Source: Lucinisca nassula (taxonomy: Eukaryota; Mollusca; Bivalvia; Lucinida; Lucinidae). Taken from it: a stretch of 64,000 nt of DNA. The position numbers and the translations under genes are program-made. The stretch spans positions 149,791,092-149,855,091 of the forward strand of contig OY757011.1 of the NCBI GenBank assembly GCA_963580285.1, given 5' to 3'. This document shows positions 26,901 to 41,900 of the stretch, piece by piece. The notes below the pieces were generated by a model. The model made no database searches. It saw nothing but the letters and a program-made list of their open reading frames with translations, and was not told where the DNA came from. Numbering within the stretch: position 1 is the stretch's first letter; every line of letters starts with the position of its first letter.

Positions 26901-29900
26901 TACCCAGGTCAGACTGTTCCAGAAGGAGCAGTGTAATTGTCTACACTGTTTGCCATTCTGTCAGCACATTTTGGACTCCTTCCAAGATTGTGAAACAAAT
27001 TTGTTAAAATTTTAGGAGAATTACAGCAAGTCCACAAGTTGTCTGAATTTTTTAGGATTTTTACTGCAGTTAAACAAAGGTGTTATATCCAAACAAAAAT
27101 ATATGGGCCCCGTCAAGCGATTTTGGTACTTATCGCCTATGCGAGCAGCGAAGGTTCAGGCGAGCCTGCGCATCCGCGCAGTCTCGCCAGAACCTTCGCT
27201 GCTCGCTCATACAAGCAGTGTATCAAGAGGAACCTTCAGACAGAAAGCCATATCCCTGGTCCCTCTGAATGACTGGGCATGCGCAGTTAAAATTTGTCAT
27301 GACGGAATGCTCGAAGACACAAATTCGCTTGGCGGGGCTCATATGATGTATACATTTTTGGGAGGCTCCATCTCTTATAACTGTTATGTCAAAAATGAAC
27401 AGTGTTATAAAGAGGTTAATGCATAATTGTTTGCTGACTTTTTGTTGTGCCTGCTTTAACCCTTATCTTGCTGAATATTCATTTAAGCCACACCCATTTC
27501 TGTCTATCAACCAATCAAATTACTTGATGTAATTTATTGCTACAAATTCATAAACTGAATGCCAAACAGTGTAGATCCTGATCAGATGGCTTCTTCAGAA
27601 GCCATCTGATCTGGATCTACACTGTTTGCAAAGATAGGGCTTGTCGCCTACAGCAGGGTAAAGGTTAAGCATGGCACAGTATAGGAGTAGGGTTTTCCAT
27701 TTGTTGATACATTCATTCATCCATTTGTTTGTTAATCCATCGACATCGGTGTCAACCAGAATGTTCTAGTCTGTTTCTCAAGAACTACAGTCACAGGCAC
27801 AACACTGTATTTGACTGAATTCTCTCTAATCTAAGAGTCAGTTGATCTTCAGCTGCCAATCTGTTCACATGCTTTGTTATGATTGGTTCATTCATGATTG
27901 ATAAAATTCATTTGCACTTAGACAAACAGTGCACATAGACAAACATTTGCACATAGACAAACAGTGCAGGCCAAGATCAGATGCAGCAGAGCACGACATC
28001 TGATCTGGGCCTTCAGTGTTTGCAAAAAGTCAAACCATTTTCTGAATTAATTTCTAAAAATAACTGTAACTTGACATCCCTAAATTTCAAAATGAACTCT
28101 AGCTGTATTTAAGGGGAAATAGTTCATTTATTTGTTTGCTTCTTCAGGCATTATGAAGTTCATGGGAGATTATCCAATGTCTCCTGGCCAGACGGAGGTG
28201 GACTGTGCTCTTAAAATTCTTAGGGTAAATATGAATATCAGCTTTATCCCATCCAACTATTCTTTGCACTTGTAAAAGCTACTCACATTTTTTCCCCACC
28301 CCCACCCATTGGGGCTTGAAGAAATAAATAGGCTGCATGATGCTTCCACGCAGAGCTGAAACCAACCGCACACAGTACTGGTAAGCTGCTTAGAGGCTCT
28401 CAGCATGCCCAGGGAAAGTGGTGCGAGTTGGACCGTCCGTGCAAATAAGCCCTATTGGTTTCATTGGATGGCAGGGCTTGAGATGTCATTTCATCTCAGT
28501 GTTGGGTAAAAGTCCCACAAAATTGGAAGCAACATCTCCAAAATGACCTATACAGTGTTGACGGGGACGTTAAACCTCAAATCAAACAAACAAAACATTT
28601 TTCCCAAAAAATATAGTAGTCCCAGATAAGATTGTCTTGGCTGAGCTATCGTTTGCTCCTGCCTTTCGAATGTTCTATTTAAAAAAAGGTAAACCAAGCT
28701 CCCCAATTATGTGAATTCAGCTGTAACACAAACATAGCTATGGCGTATGTGGCCATTGTCCGCATGCAGAAAGCACTCTACCAAATCTTCTGGTGGACTC
28801 AGCGAATTAGACATATATTGACAACACCTGAATAGCTCCACCTAGTCAATCTTATCTGCGAGTAAAACCACTGTATTAGATATTGTACTTGCTAGAAGTT
28901 TTAACATTTTGAGGATTTTCAACAAGGGGGCCTAGCTGTTAAAACAGAGCAACAAAAAAAAAAAATGTTATTATACATACGAGTGTTTTTAGCTCGCCTG
29001 TACGAAGTACATGGAGAGCTATTGTTGTCACCTCGGATGGCGTGCGTGTGCTCGTGCGCGTTAAAGTTTTTCAAATGCTTATATCTCAACAGTCACTCAT
29101 CACATAGCACTCATATTTGGAACTTTTGTACCTGGGAGGGTCTTCTGATGTTCAAAGAGAACAGACCCCTGGGGTCATGCCCAGGGGTGGGGCTTGGGGT
29201 CAATCTAGAACACCTATGTAATACTGTGTTAAAGTTTTTGAAATGCTTATATCTCAGCAGTCACACATCACAAAGCATTCATATTTACAACTTGGATACC
29301 TGGGAGTGTCTTCTGAGATTCCAAGACAACACACCCCTGGGTTCATGCCTGGGAGTGGGGATGGGGTGGGGCTAGGGGTCAAAATCTAGGACAACTTTGT
29401 AATTTGTTGTATACCTTTCCCTTATTCTAACAAGTTATAGACAGAATTGGTTATGCATCAGCCAACCAAGTGACATTGGTTCAAGTGTTAAAGGGTGAAG
29501 GTCATGGTGACCTATATTTCATGGTCCAGTGATTTTGCCTTTTATCTTGAAGACTATTTGTTGGAGAAATGTCATACCTGGGATATTAGTTCCATGTGAC
29601 CCCATGATTGACCTCAGTATATATCTAGGTCACTGTGACCTATATTTCATGGTTCAGTGATTTTGACTATTATCTCGAATACTATTTGATGGAGAAATGT
29701 CATACCTGGATTATTAGTTCCATGTGACCCAATAATTGACCGCAAAATATATCTAGGTCAGTGTGACCTATATTTCATGGCTCATTGATTTTGCCTATTA
29801 TCTCGAATACTATTTGATGCAGAAATGTCATACCTGGATTATAAGTTCCATGTGACCCGATAATTGACCCCAAAATATAACTAGGTCAGTGTGACCTATA

Positions 29901-32900
29901 TTTCATGGTTTAGTAATTTTGTCTTTTATCTCGAATACTTTTTGATGGAGAAATGTCATACCTGGGTTATTAGTTCCATGTGACCCCATGATTGACCTCA
30001 AAATATAGCTAGGTCAGTGTGACCTATATTTCATGGTTCAGTGATTTTGCCTATTATCTTGAATATTATTTGATGGAGAAATGTCATACCTGGGTTATTA
30101 GTCCCATGTGACCCCATGCTTGACCTCAAAAATATGTCTAGGTCACTGTGACCTATATTTCATGGTTCAGTGATTTTGTCTATTATCTTGAATACTATTT
30201 GATGAAAAAATGTTACACCTGGATTATTTATTCAATGTGACCTAATTATTGACCACAAAATAAATCCAGGCCATTGTGACCTATATTTCATAGTTCAGTG
30301 ATTTTCCCTATTATCTTTATTACTATTTGATGGAGAAATGTCATACCTGGGTTATTAGTTCCATGTGACCCCATGATTTACCTCAAAATATATCTAGGTC
30401 ATTGTGACCTATATTTCATGGTTCAGTGATTTGCCTATTATCTTGAATACTTTTTCATGAAGAAACATCATGCCTGGATTATTTATTCCATGTGACCCCA
30501 TGATTGACCGCGAAATTATATCTTGGTCAGTGTGACCTAAATTTCATGATTCAGTGACTCTGCCAAATTGAATACTATTTTTTTTTAGAAACTTCAGTAC
30601 TAAATTATAAGTTCCTTGTGACCAGATGATTGACATAGAAATATATCTAGGTCAGTGTGACCTATTTTCATGGTTCATTGATTTTGCCTTATAATTCATA
30701 CACATTGTGATTCTGAAATGTAATATCTGGCATATTTGTTCCATGTGACCTGATCACTGACCCCAAAATGTATCTAGGTGTGTGTGACCTATATTTCATG
30801 GTTCAGTAATTTTACCTTATATCTTGAAGGCCTGAAACAGGCGAGCTATGCTGTCTGGTGACAGCTCTTGTTATACGGTTACTGGTACTTCATTCAATAA
30901 ACTAAATAAATCAGTTTTCGCAGCTGTGCACAGCCCGCGACCAATAAAAAACAGAGATTTTCCAAGAAGTGAAATTTACCAATAATTAGATGCTTCTTCA
31001 AAACCGATAAAAAGGCAGCTTGTTTATAGAGCACTAACCAAAATTGGCCTTATCGCCAAACACTGACAGACCCTGCAATATTGCCTTAATTGTGGGTATG
31101 TCAAGATGTTTGGACCCCTAGGCTGAAATGGTCATGCAGTAGCTTTGGCCATTCAGCTAAGAGGACCCAGCCTTGATGATTATTCAGTCCATTAATCTAG
31201 ACAGAGCCATCAGCTAGTAATATACTAATAATATTGATAATAATAATTATAAGAGCAATGTGTTTTCTTTTTTTTTTTTTTTTTTTTTTTTGCAAATTCA
31301 TTCAAGTATTCTTGATAGTGCATCTTGTAATTCTGGATGATGTTCATACTACCCTCTATGTATTAGCTATGCATATTTGTATTCTCTGTATCAAATGGTG
31401 ACCTTAATTTGTTTTGCAGACTTGCCATAAATACCCTGAGCTGAGAGATGAAGTCTACTGCCAGTTGTGCAAACAGACAACAAACAACAAGAGCATGAAA
31501 ACGTGAGTCAAACTAGGGCTTCACTATAAAACTTACATTCATTATGATATTGCACCCATGTTCAAAAATGAAATCTCTCCTATCTCTTTAACAAGTATTT
31601 TTCAGATGAAAATGTTTGATATTTTTCTTATTTCTAATCATAATATAGATTGTGGGTGCTCATTAGAACAGTCTCAATCAGACGGTTCTAACAATCACTA
31701 CAACCTATGTTTATGAGCAAAATTAAGGAAAATAGTGAATACCCCCATTAATCCCAATTAACTCTATATAAAGCAAGGTTGAGAGGGGTGTTCATTGCAT
31801 GGAATTGTTAACCTGTTGACAGAAAACTACTGTAAAATTGTCCAACAGCATTTCAGTTTGGAACTTGTTTTAATTTCCATTGTGTACCGTAAACTGAATT
31901 TTAATTTTTAGTTCACCTGTCACTTACCGTTAGTGACAAGGTGAGCTTTTGTGATCATATTTTGTCCGTTGTTCTTGCGTGAATCTGTGCGTGCATCCGT
32001 AAACAATTTCTTCAAACGACACCTCCTCCTAAACCACTGATCGGATTTGACAAAACTTCATAGGAATGATCCTTAGGTGGTCCCCTTTCAAAGTTGTTCA
32101 AATGGTTCCAGTCCATTGCACATCTAGGTCACAAGAGCCAAAAATAGAATTTTTCCACTGAAAACTTAAAAAATCTTCTCTGAAACCACAAGGCCCAGGC
32201 CTTTGTTATTTGATATGGAGCTTCATCTAGTGGACCTCTTCCAAGATAGTTCATATTATAGCCCTGGGGCCAAAAATGGCCTCGCCCCGTGGCCCACTCG
32301 TTTTACATGGACTTACATAGGGAAACCCTTTAAAAATCTTCTCATTTGGAACCAGAAGGCTGCAGTCTTTTATGTTTGCTATGAAGCTTCATCTAGATGG
32401 CTTCTACCAAGATTGTTCAAACTCTTGCCCTGGGACCAAAAATGCCCTTGTGCTGGGGCCCTTGGTTTTACATTCACTTCTATAGGAATCTTCTCGTCTG
32501 AAACCAGAAGGCCCAGGTCTTTGATATCATGGCCATCTTGTTGTATTTCAGGCAGTAAAGGGAAAATCATATGGCTGTAGAAAATATCCTTCATTCTAAA
32601 AAAAAGAACATTGTCTTATAATTTTAGTTTATGTTAGTGTTATTTGCAAAGAAGTGGCAGGTGCATGGGGTGGACACTTGTGTGAAATGGGCTGCAGATG
32701 TCTCAGTGACAAAGCTGCCAGTAAGTTACGGAGCAGTCTGTCTTAAATTTTACCAGGATACTCCTACCTGCTGCTTCATTGCAATGGCACCATGCTCTGG
32801 TCTTAGGTCTCAGTTGTTCAAAACTAACAATGTCATTATTTAATGTATCTTTAAAACTCACGTTTTTTTTTCAGCAAATATACCAGAGTATTAGATATTG

Positions 32901-35900
32901 CACTTCATAGAATAGAAACCACTGGCCAGCTCGGTAGATTAGTCCAATGTAAACCTGACTGATGATCAGGAGGCTAGGGTTCAATACCTGCCTTGTTGAC
33001 AACATTCTTTCCTGGAGACTGACCATTTAGTCTATTTTATCTTAGTTATCTCCCTTTTGCTTATTTAAGAAGAGGGCAGATGTCAGGTTCTGGCTAAAGA
33101 ATGTACACTGTACTGGTTAACCACTTATTTGCAAGCCTGCCGGGGAAAATGTGGTTAGGTAAACTGACCAGCTCCGTATAACCTAAATAGTATTGACTGG
33201 GTAATTAAACTCTAAAGAAACAAACAAATTTTAACCATTTTTGTACCAAATGGAATCGTCCTCCTTATATATAGCAGGAGTCCATTCCAAAATTTAGTGG
33301 TGTCAGGTTGTGTTTTCTTCAAAATCTATTTAGAAACTGGCTGAACTTTTTGCAAACATTCTGTGGCGTCTGATCTGGGCCTGCACTGTTTGCCCAATTG
33401 AGTTAAGGCACACAAAGCTTTAGAATGATAAAAGTACTCTTTTTAGTACATGCTCTGATACTTGATACTTGCAGGAAGAGTTGCATCATGGGATGGCGTC
33501 TTTTCGCAATCATTGCTGCTTACTGTGACTGTTCCGAGGCTTTCCGACCGTACCTGTTCAAATACCTAGAAACCACAGCCTCTGACACCATGAGAACATA
33601 CAGTGGGGCTGCTGCAATATGTTTACAGAATCTAAGGAAAACATTCAAGTATGGTGGAAGGAAAAATGTGCCATTGAAAGAAGAAATAGCTGCCTTAGCT
33701 GTAAGTATAGTGTTGCTTGCGCGTGCAAACTGTTTTTTTATACAGTGGAATAATAGCAGTAGATGCTTCAGTTATAATAATAAGAAAGAAAGTTGGGAGT
33801 ATTGAGTCATGACTGAAAATGATAATAATAAAGAATCCTAATGTTATTTATATAGTTATATGTTCAGAACTACAGTATTGTACAAAAATCATTTACCCTC
33901 TTCTAAAATTTCCATTGAGCAGTATATTTTTAGGGCCCCGCACTGAAAGTGTGGGTGCCCTATAGTAATCACTCTGTCCATCTGTCTGTCTGTCCATCCG
34001 TCTGTCTGTCCACAAATTTTCCTACTCCTCTGATAGCGCTGCCGGGGCCCTAGTCAGTTTCACTGACAGCTCTAGTTTTATTTATTTTTGCAAAGCTATT
34101 ACAAATAAATAGTGGAACATATATTCAAATTTTATAAATATATATATTTGGTAATGATATTTGTTCATCAGTTAAGTTTTTATATACAATTTTACAGAAG
34201 GTTGTCTCAAAAAACAAGGCAACATTTAAGACACACTTTTGCTAACACCACCACTGATAATGTTACGTGGTAAAGGCATACTTTCATCATTTTATAGCAA
34301 GATGAATGATAATATTTTTTGCTGAATTTTGACATTTAGTCCCGCCAGTCCATGGACATTGAGAGAGCTGAGAGACGTTGGAAAAAAGCTTGGGTACTTT
34401 GCTTCATTATGACATTGTATACATTCAAATGGTCACTTTCAGAAATTTAGTTTACTTTTCTGTCACATTCACTGCATGTGATACAAACTTAGTCACAGTT
34501 CACAGAATAAGGTTTATAGTTTTAAAGCACTTTATGGCTGTACCCACAATATCTAGAAACAGTGCATGCCCATGTCATGTTGAATCTGTATTCATGAACC
34601 GAGAGGTATTAAGGATGAAGTTTATGATATATGAATTTTATGAACATTTCATCTTTTGTAATTTGCCCATTTTATGTGTGTAAATCCCAAAAGGGACACT
34701 GACAAACAGTGCAGGTCCCAAATTAGATGCCGTTTTCTACAGCATCAGATCAGGGCCTTCACTGCGAGCAAAAAATACAGCCATTTTCTAAACTAATTTC
34801 TTAAGTAACTCAACCAGCCACTCTTGAATTTCAAAATGGACTTCTGGGATATATGAGTGAAGAAAATGGGTGAATATTTTTAGCTCGGCTGTTTTCGAAG
34901 AAAACGACGAGGTATTGTCATAGCTCTGGCGTCATCTGCGTCATCGTGCAAAAACTTGGACATTTTGTAATATCTCTGTCATTACTGAACATATTTACTT
35001 GAAACTCGGACCAGTTGTTCATTATGAAAAGAGGAACTCATACCAATAGGTGAGGTAACACTCAAAATATTTTTATGCCCCCGCATCGGATGATGCCGGG
35101 GGCATAGAGTTTTTCGGTTTTCCGTACGTGCGTCCGTGGGTACGTGCGTACGGTTTCCGAATGTATGAAATGTAGGTCCAAACTTTTATTCAGCAATACC
35201 CCCACCCATACCCATGACCTCAAGGTCAAGGTCACGAACTTAGAAATTTCTAACGTTTAAGATAAAGGTTAAGGTATTTGTACCAGGTAGAACTTCAGCT
35301 CATATTTTCCAAACCATACAATACATTTGGTTAATATTTAGTATGATGATAGATATAGGTCCAAACTTTTATTCAGCAATACCCCCACCCATACCCATGA
35401 CCTCAAGGTCAAGGTCACGAACTTAGAAATTTCTAACGTTTAAGACAAAGGTTAAGGTATTTGTACCAGGTAGAACTTCAGCTCATATTTTCCAAACCGT
35501 GTAATGAATTTGATTCATATTGGGTATGATGATATATATAGGTCCAATGCTTTATTCAGCAATACCCCCACCCATACCCATGACCTCAAGGTCAAGGTCA
35601 CAGACTTAGAAAATTTTTAATGTTTAAGACTTTGGTTAAGGTATTTGTACCACCAATTTCAATATAACTTCACACAAATGTTCCTTATACAAATATCATG
35701 TGCAAGTTCGACTTTCAAGGTCATGACCTCAAGGTCAAGGTCACTGTGGCTATTTTTTTAGGAAAACTTTGTCATTGCTCTAGCGCCTACATTTCTTCAC
35801 CAATTTCAGTATAACTTCACACAAATGTTCCTTATAAAAATATCTCAAGCATGTTCGACTTTCAAGGTCATGGCCTCAAGGTCAAGGTCACTGTGGCTAT

Positions 35901-38900
35901 TTTTATAAAAACTTTGTCATCGCTCTAGCGCTTACATTTCTTGACCAATTTCAATATAACTTCACACAAATGTTCCTTATGACAATATCTCGAGCCATTC
36001 TGACTTTCAAGGTCAAGGTCACTATGTCTATTTTTACAAAAACTTTGTCATCGCTCTTGTGCCTACATTTCTTCACTGATTTCAATATAACTTCATACAA
36101 ATGTTCCTTATGACAATATCTCTAACGAGTGCCACTTTCAAGGTCAAGGTCACAGTGGCTATTTTTAGAAAAACTTTGTCATCGCTCTAGCGCCTATATT
36201 TCTTCACTGATTTCAATATAACTTCACACAAATGTTCCTTGCCAAAAAAATATCTCGAGCGAGTACAACTTTCAAGGTCGTGACCTCAAGGTCAAGGTCA
36301 CTGTGGCTATTTTTAGAAAAACTTTGTCATCGCTCTAGTTTATATTATATTTTTGAGAGCTCATATTTCTTTAACCATGTGATGGATTTGCTACATATTT
36401 GGAATGATGATAGATACATGTCAAAAGTTTCATTCAGCCATAACCCTGCCCCTGCCGCATGACCTTAAGGTGATTGCAGGGGGGGGGAGGTAGGTCCCTG
36501 GGCGGGGGCATTTGTGTTGTATTGACACATTTCTAGTTGGCACTGTTATGCCAACTTAGAATTTTTGTGTAGTCTGCATCCTCGCCATGCAAAAACTTGG
36601 ACATTTTGTAATATCTCTGTCATTACTGAACATATTTACTTGAAACTCGGACTAGTTGTTCATTATGAAAAGGGGAACTCTTACCAATAGGTGAGGTAAC
36701 CCTCAAAATATTTTTGGCACAGTTATGCCCCTTTTTCGACTTAGAATTTTTGTTTAACTAAAAGAAACTGCAGCCGAGCATTGGCACCCGCATGTGGTGC
36801 TCTTGTTAAACTGCAGCACAGTAGTCTGATCTGACTTTTCAAGCCATGCAAAGAATTTGTATGAACACATACAATCTTGCTGGAGATATTTTGTTTTTAT
36901 TGGAACACCCAATTTTCCTTTAACCCTTTCACCCTTTCAGTTTTGGTTTAAACAATAGTTTATTGAATATTATAGGTACAACACAAACATACACAAATGA
37001 CACAAAGGATCAGATAACAAGCTAATCATAGCTTACGTGAAATCTTCTTCTAGAAATTTTGCGGAGTTTTGAAGTGAACTCTTACATCTTTGAATTTGAA
37101 TACTTTCGGTCTTGTAAATAGGGGTATTATAGACCAAATGATTTGAAGGATGACAGTGTAGATTGTGATGCAATGGTGCATTCTGGAAATGCACTGTTTG
37201 TACAAGTATCTGTTTGATACCTGCTGGGCACTGCAGCATTCTTTTGTGGAGATTGGTCATGAAATCTTTTCTACAGTCATTCTCTCCCTTCTGATGATTC
37301 AAGAAGGACTATTGTAACGATGACACTTCTTTTGCCTCTATGTACATTTATTTAAGACACAGATGGATGTTTGATTCTATTTTCCTGTCCAGCATGCTTT
37401 TCCTGTAACTAACACTTGTAATAGTCATCTTTGTACAATGCCTTTTTTGTAACCAAATACAGTAGAACTTCGATGGCTCGAACACCGATGGCTCATTTAC
37501 CATGGCTTGGTCGAACTCATAGTTGAGCCCCTAGGGAAATCCTCAAGATAAGAAATGGTGGGGGATGATTAAGGAGATTTTAGTCTTTTATCTTGCAAAT
37601 GTATGCTGTGTGTACTCATTAGTGAGGCGATTCTAATGAGTACACACAGCATACATTTTCATTATATAACATCAAAAAGATGTTCAAAATATCTCGTTAT
37701 GCCTCCTGACAGTCACCCTCAGTGTCTTGAACTACCCCTGTCTCGAATAAATTTTCATGGTCCCAAAGGGGTTCGAGCCATCGAAGTTCGACTGTAAATG
37801 CTTAAGACAGGCTGCTTCCTTATTAGAGGTGCCCATGAAGACAGGTTTTCTGTATGTTTCTAACATATTGTGAGTTCTTGTTAGAATTGCCTATTTCTTT
37901 AACATAAAAAGAAAACAAATACATTTGTATAAACAATGACATTTTTTTTTCAGAATGGAAGAATATCAAAGAGATTCTCTTTCTTATACAGTGGATCAGA
38001 AAGGGAAGGAATGTTACACATCAAACCTTGCACAGTAAGTACTTGACAGGACTGACACCTGCAGACTGTTAGCCCTTAATTATCTTCCACATCAAAACTT
38101 ATGCTATTGTTTCCCCCAACAGATTTAAAAACATACCCTAAACTTTTATTTTTCATTATGATAAAATATAAACATACCCTAAACTTTTATTTTTCATTAT
38201 GATAATATATCAATGTGCTAAAATGGCATCTTTCTTACTTCATTAAGTAGCACTCACAGATATAAAACTTTGTTATTTTTCCTGTTTATAGTCAAAACAT
38301 AGACTGGGTGCTCAATGAGGCAGTTCTAACGAGTACCCACAATCTATGGGTTTTACCAGAAATGGAGAAAATAATATATACCTTTGTAAACCACAGTTTT
38401 CTCTATGAAAAGTGACATTTATGGGGTGTAACTTTTTTTTTCACTAACTTTTTAACATGGTGTCATGGAAAATAGAAAAATTCACAGAGGAACTAGATCT
38501 CAATCAATGTTGGTCAGCATTCAGACATAACAATAGGTAGATCCATTGGAAATTTTTGGCTGTTTGAAATATTTGAACTCACTTTTGAAAATAATGTTAT
38601 AATGTGAACTTAATAAAGGTACTTAAAGCTGACTTGAACCAATCATTTATCATGTTTGAGTTACTGGGGTGTTTTTTAACCCTTGTCCTGCTGAGCCCGG
38701 ATATGCCTTACCTTTCAAACAATGTAGATCCAGATCAGATGGCTTCTGAAGATGCCATCTGATCAGGATCTACATTGTTTGTCATTCAGATGGTGAATTT
38801 GTTGCAATAATTTGAATCAAGTAATCTGATTGGCTAATAATCAGTAGTGGGTGTGGCATATATAAATATTCAGCAGTTAACAGTGCTCCCCAACCTCTTT

Positions 38901-41900
38901 ATTATAACACTATTATTGAATTCCAAAGCAGAAACCATGTTAGTTAACCAGGTTATATCCAAACAAAAACATAGATTATATACATGTAGAAAAATTACTA
39001 CTTATGGTTATTTTTCTGTATAATCTGTACATTTTTGGGATCCGTCTTTAAACCATGTTATATCCAAAACCATATTATAAAGAGGTTAAGGTGTACATAT
39101 GAAAAGTATGTTTTTCTGAATTATGACACTCACATGCTTTTCATTAAGAAAACTCACCCATGTGAAATAATGCTGCCCTTCATGGCTCTGAAAATGTCTC
39201 CTTTTCTGACAAATGTGTTCCAAACATAGATAGTGGGTACCCATTAGAACTGCCTTGATAAGGATGTTTGCAAAAGTACCCTCAAACTTTGTCTTGAAGG
39301 AGAAATTAGACAAAAAAAATGTTTGTTGTGTTGAGGTTTTACATCCCCTTCAACACTATTTAGGTCATTTTGGAGACATAACTTCAGTTTTTACCCAACA
39401 TTAAGATGAAATGACCTCCCAAAGAAACTGCTACAGTTTAAGGAGTGGTCCAACTTGCACCACTTTTCCAGGGTAGGCTTAGACCTTCTAAGCATTTTTC
39501 GGGCACTCGGGTTTGGTCGGTTTCGGCTCTGGAAGCACCATGCAGCCCAGGCTATTTCTTTAAGGCCTCATGGGTGGGGGCACAAAAAAATTATACCATA
39601 AAAATCTTACAGGAGTGTTCACTTCATTTACTTGTTATTGTAATATATGGGGAACTGAAAAAAACATCTAACACAGTTATCATAAGTTTGTGGACTTACC
39701 TCTTTCTTTGCTATAACTGTACAGAATAAAATCATATTTGTTTTTGTAGGTTGTGAGAGACTGTATAGAAGATGTATGTAACAGGTTGAATATCCTAGAC
39801 CAAGTTGAAATTGATGAATATACCCTCTTCCTCAGAACTAGTAAGAAATCATATTAAGGAAATAGATACACCAAACATATTTCCATAACTTCTAAACAAG
39901 GGCAACTTCCTATTTGATTCACTGTAAACTGAGAGGAAAGACACAGAACCTTGGAAGCAAATTCCTGTTTGCTTGGCTCTAATCTAAGTTCTACTCTTGA
40001 ATGAAAGCACTGGCTTCTCAGGAGCACATTCTTTTCTTTAAGAGCTGAACTCTTGGAATACAAATATTTTTGAAAGAGTTCTCTGCCCTGAAAGTGTATC
40101 TATTCCCCTTGATATTCAGTGTAACTTTTTCTCTAGCATTTTGAATATAAATCATTTTGTTAAACACAACTTTTATTTATAAAGATTTAAAACAGTTTTC
40201 CAAATTTTGAATACTTTATGTTCAACATATGTCCTCGATAGCGCAGTGGTTGACGCTTTCGACATGATCAAGATGTTGTGCGTTCGAATATGGCCACCAG
40301 TATCAAGGTGTGTCCTTGGGCAAGACAAGTAATGACACTGCCCCTCAATGGGTAGTACTGGTGTAAAAGCCACTGCCTCTCTCTCTCTCGCGCGCGCGCA
40401 TGAAAACACCCAGAATGAGTGTTCAAGAGCAATTCAATAAGCTTGAAACTTTCATCGCAATCAAACTAAAATAAATTACTAAACTAACATAAGAAGCCTC
40501 TGGGGCCATTGGGTAAGCCACTTGGCTTGAAAAGCTATGGGACAAGAGTTTGACTCCAAGCTTCACCAGTCTTTTTAATGAGACAGAGATGGTTCTTTCT
40601 CCATATTATTTCATTATAAAACTGAACACCCAGTTACCCACCTTATATTTGAAAAAAAAAAAAGACAAATACTGAAAAAAAAAGTTATAACTACCTTGCC
40701 AGCAGTGATGCTAGCCATTCAGAATTCTGAATTTAGGGTACAGGCCTCCATGGCATAGTTGGTAAGAGTGCTGACTCTAAATCATTGGGTCTCTCATCGG
40801 TTTGGTTCGAGCTTCGTTTGGGTCACACATGTAAGATGCCAAGTGCTTTTTTCTCTAGGTACTCCAGTTTTCGCCCACCTCTAATTAAGGATCTGCTTGA
40901 ATTCAGTGAAATAATCTTGAAAGGGCCAAAAAACAAAACAAAAGACAAACATTATAAGAGAGCGGAAATGTCTTCAGATATTGTACACTCAGCAAAGACT
41001 CGGATCAGCCTGTGCATCCACATACACTTCAACCAGTTTATAACACTATAGTTGCGGTCTAAAGCAGAAACTGTTTTAGTTGAACAACAATGTTATATCC
41101 AAACAAAAATATATGCTATATAAAAAAATAACCATTTATGGTCATTTTCCTACATAAATTATATTTCATCCAAACAGTTATATTGAACAGTAATTTAACC
41201 TATTTTGGACCGGAAACCCCTGAAGGGGTAATTTGCAAACAGTACAGGCATAGATCAGACGCCACAGAATGCTGTGTCTGATCAAGCCTACACTGTTTGC
41301 AAAAAGTTCAGCCATTTTCCAAATAAATTTTGAAGGAAACACAACCTGACACCTCTAAATTTTGAAATGGACTACTCGTGCTATACAAGAAGGAAGAATC
41401 CATTTGGTACAAAAAGGGTTAAAGTGGTTCATGTTTATATTTCAAATGCCTTTGATACATCATTTTCTGTCCTTTTCAGGAGAAGGTCAGTTCAGTAAGC
41501 TGAGGTCAGAGGAGTATATCTTGGATGTAACAGCAGAACTAGTCCGTAGTAGACGAGATTATGATCTTGTGTTCCAGCGAACGGTCTGGTACTTCCCCTT
41601 CAAGAACTCAGATAACCTGCTATATAATGAACTCATGTACTTCCAGGTAACAGAATTGCACTTGAACTATAGAACCTGCTTTATATATAGCTTCAGATAA
41701 GGATGGGTGGTGAGGATAATCAAGGGATATTTATAGAAACATAGGCGGTATATACTTATTAGAATTCCCACCATGAGGTGATTTTAAAAGGTATCCACAA
41801 CCTATGGAAAATTATCTTTGTATGAAGCAATGTGTAAAATCAAAGCACTGACAGCACTGTTGGTTAGATTGTCTCTGTAGGCTGGAAAAATGTTCTGAAC

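Noticed and set aside
32631..32843. Extra myosin exon (open frame MLVLFAKKWQVHGVDTC...)
   Set aside because: Although an AG precedes it and a GTAAGT-like site follows, exons 9 and 10 already join in phase at conserved MyTH4 positions, and the text matches no myosin tail segment.
33425..33805. 126-codon open frame taken as a stand-alone gene
   Set aside because: It is exon 10 read through into both introns; the conserved part begins after the acceptor at 33475 and stops at the donor at 33701.
41362..41700. 112-codon open frame taken as a stand-alone gene
   Set aside because: It is exon 13 with intron read-through on both sides; coding conservation is limited to 41480-41646.
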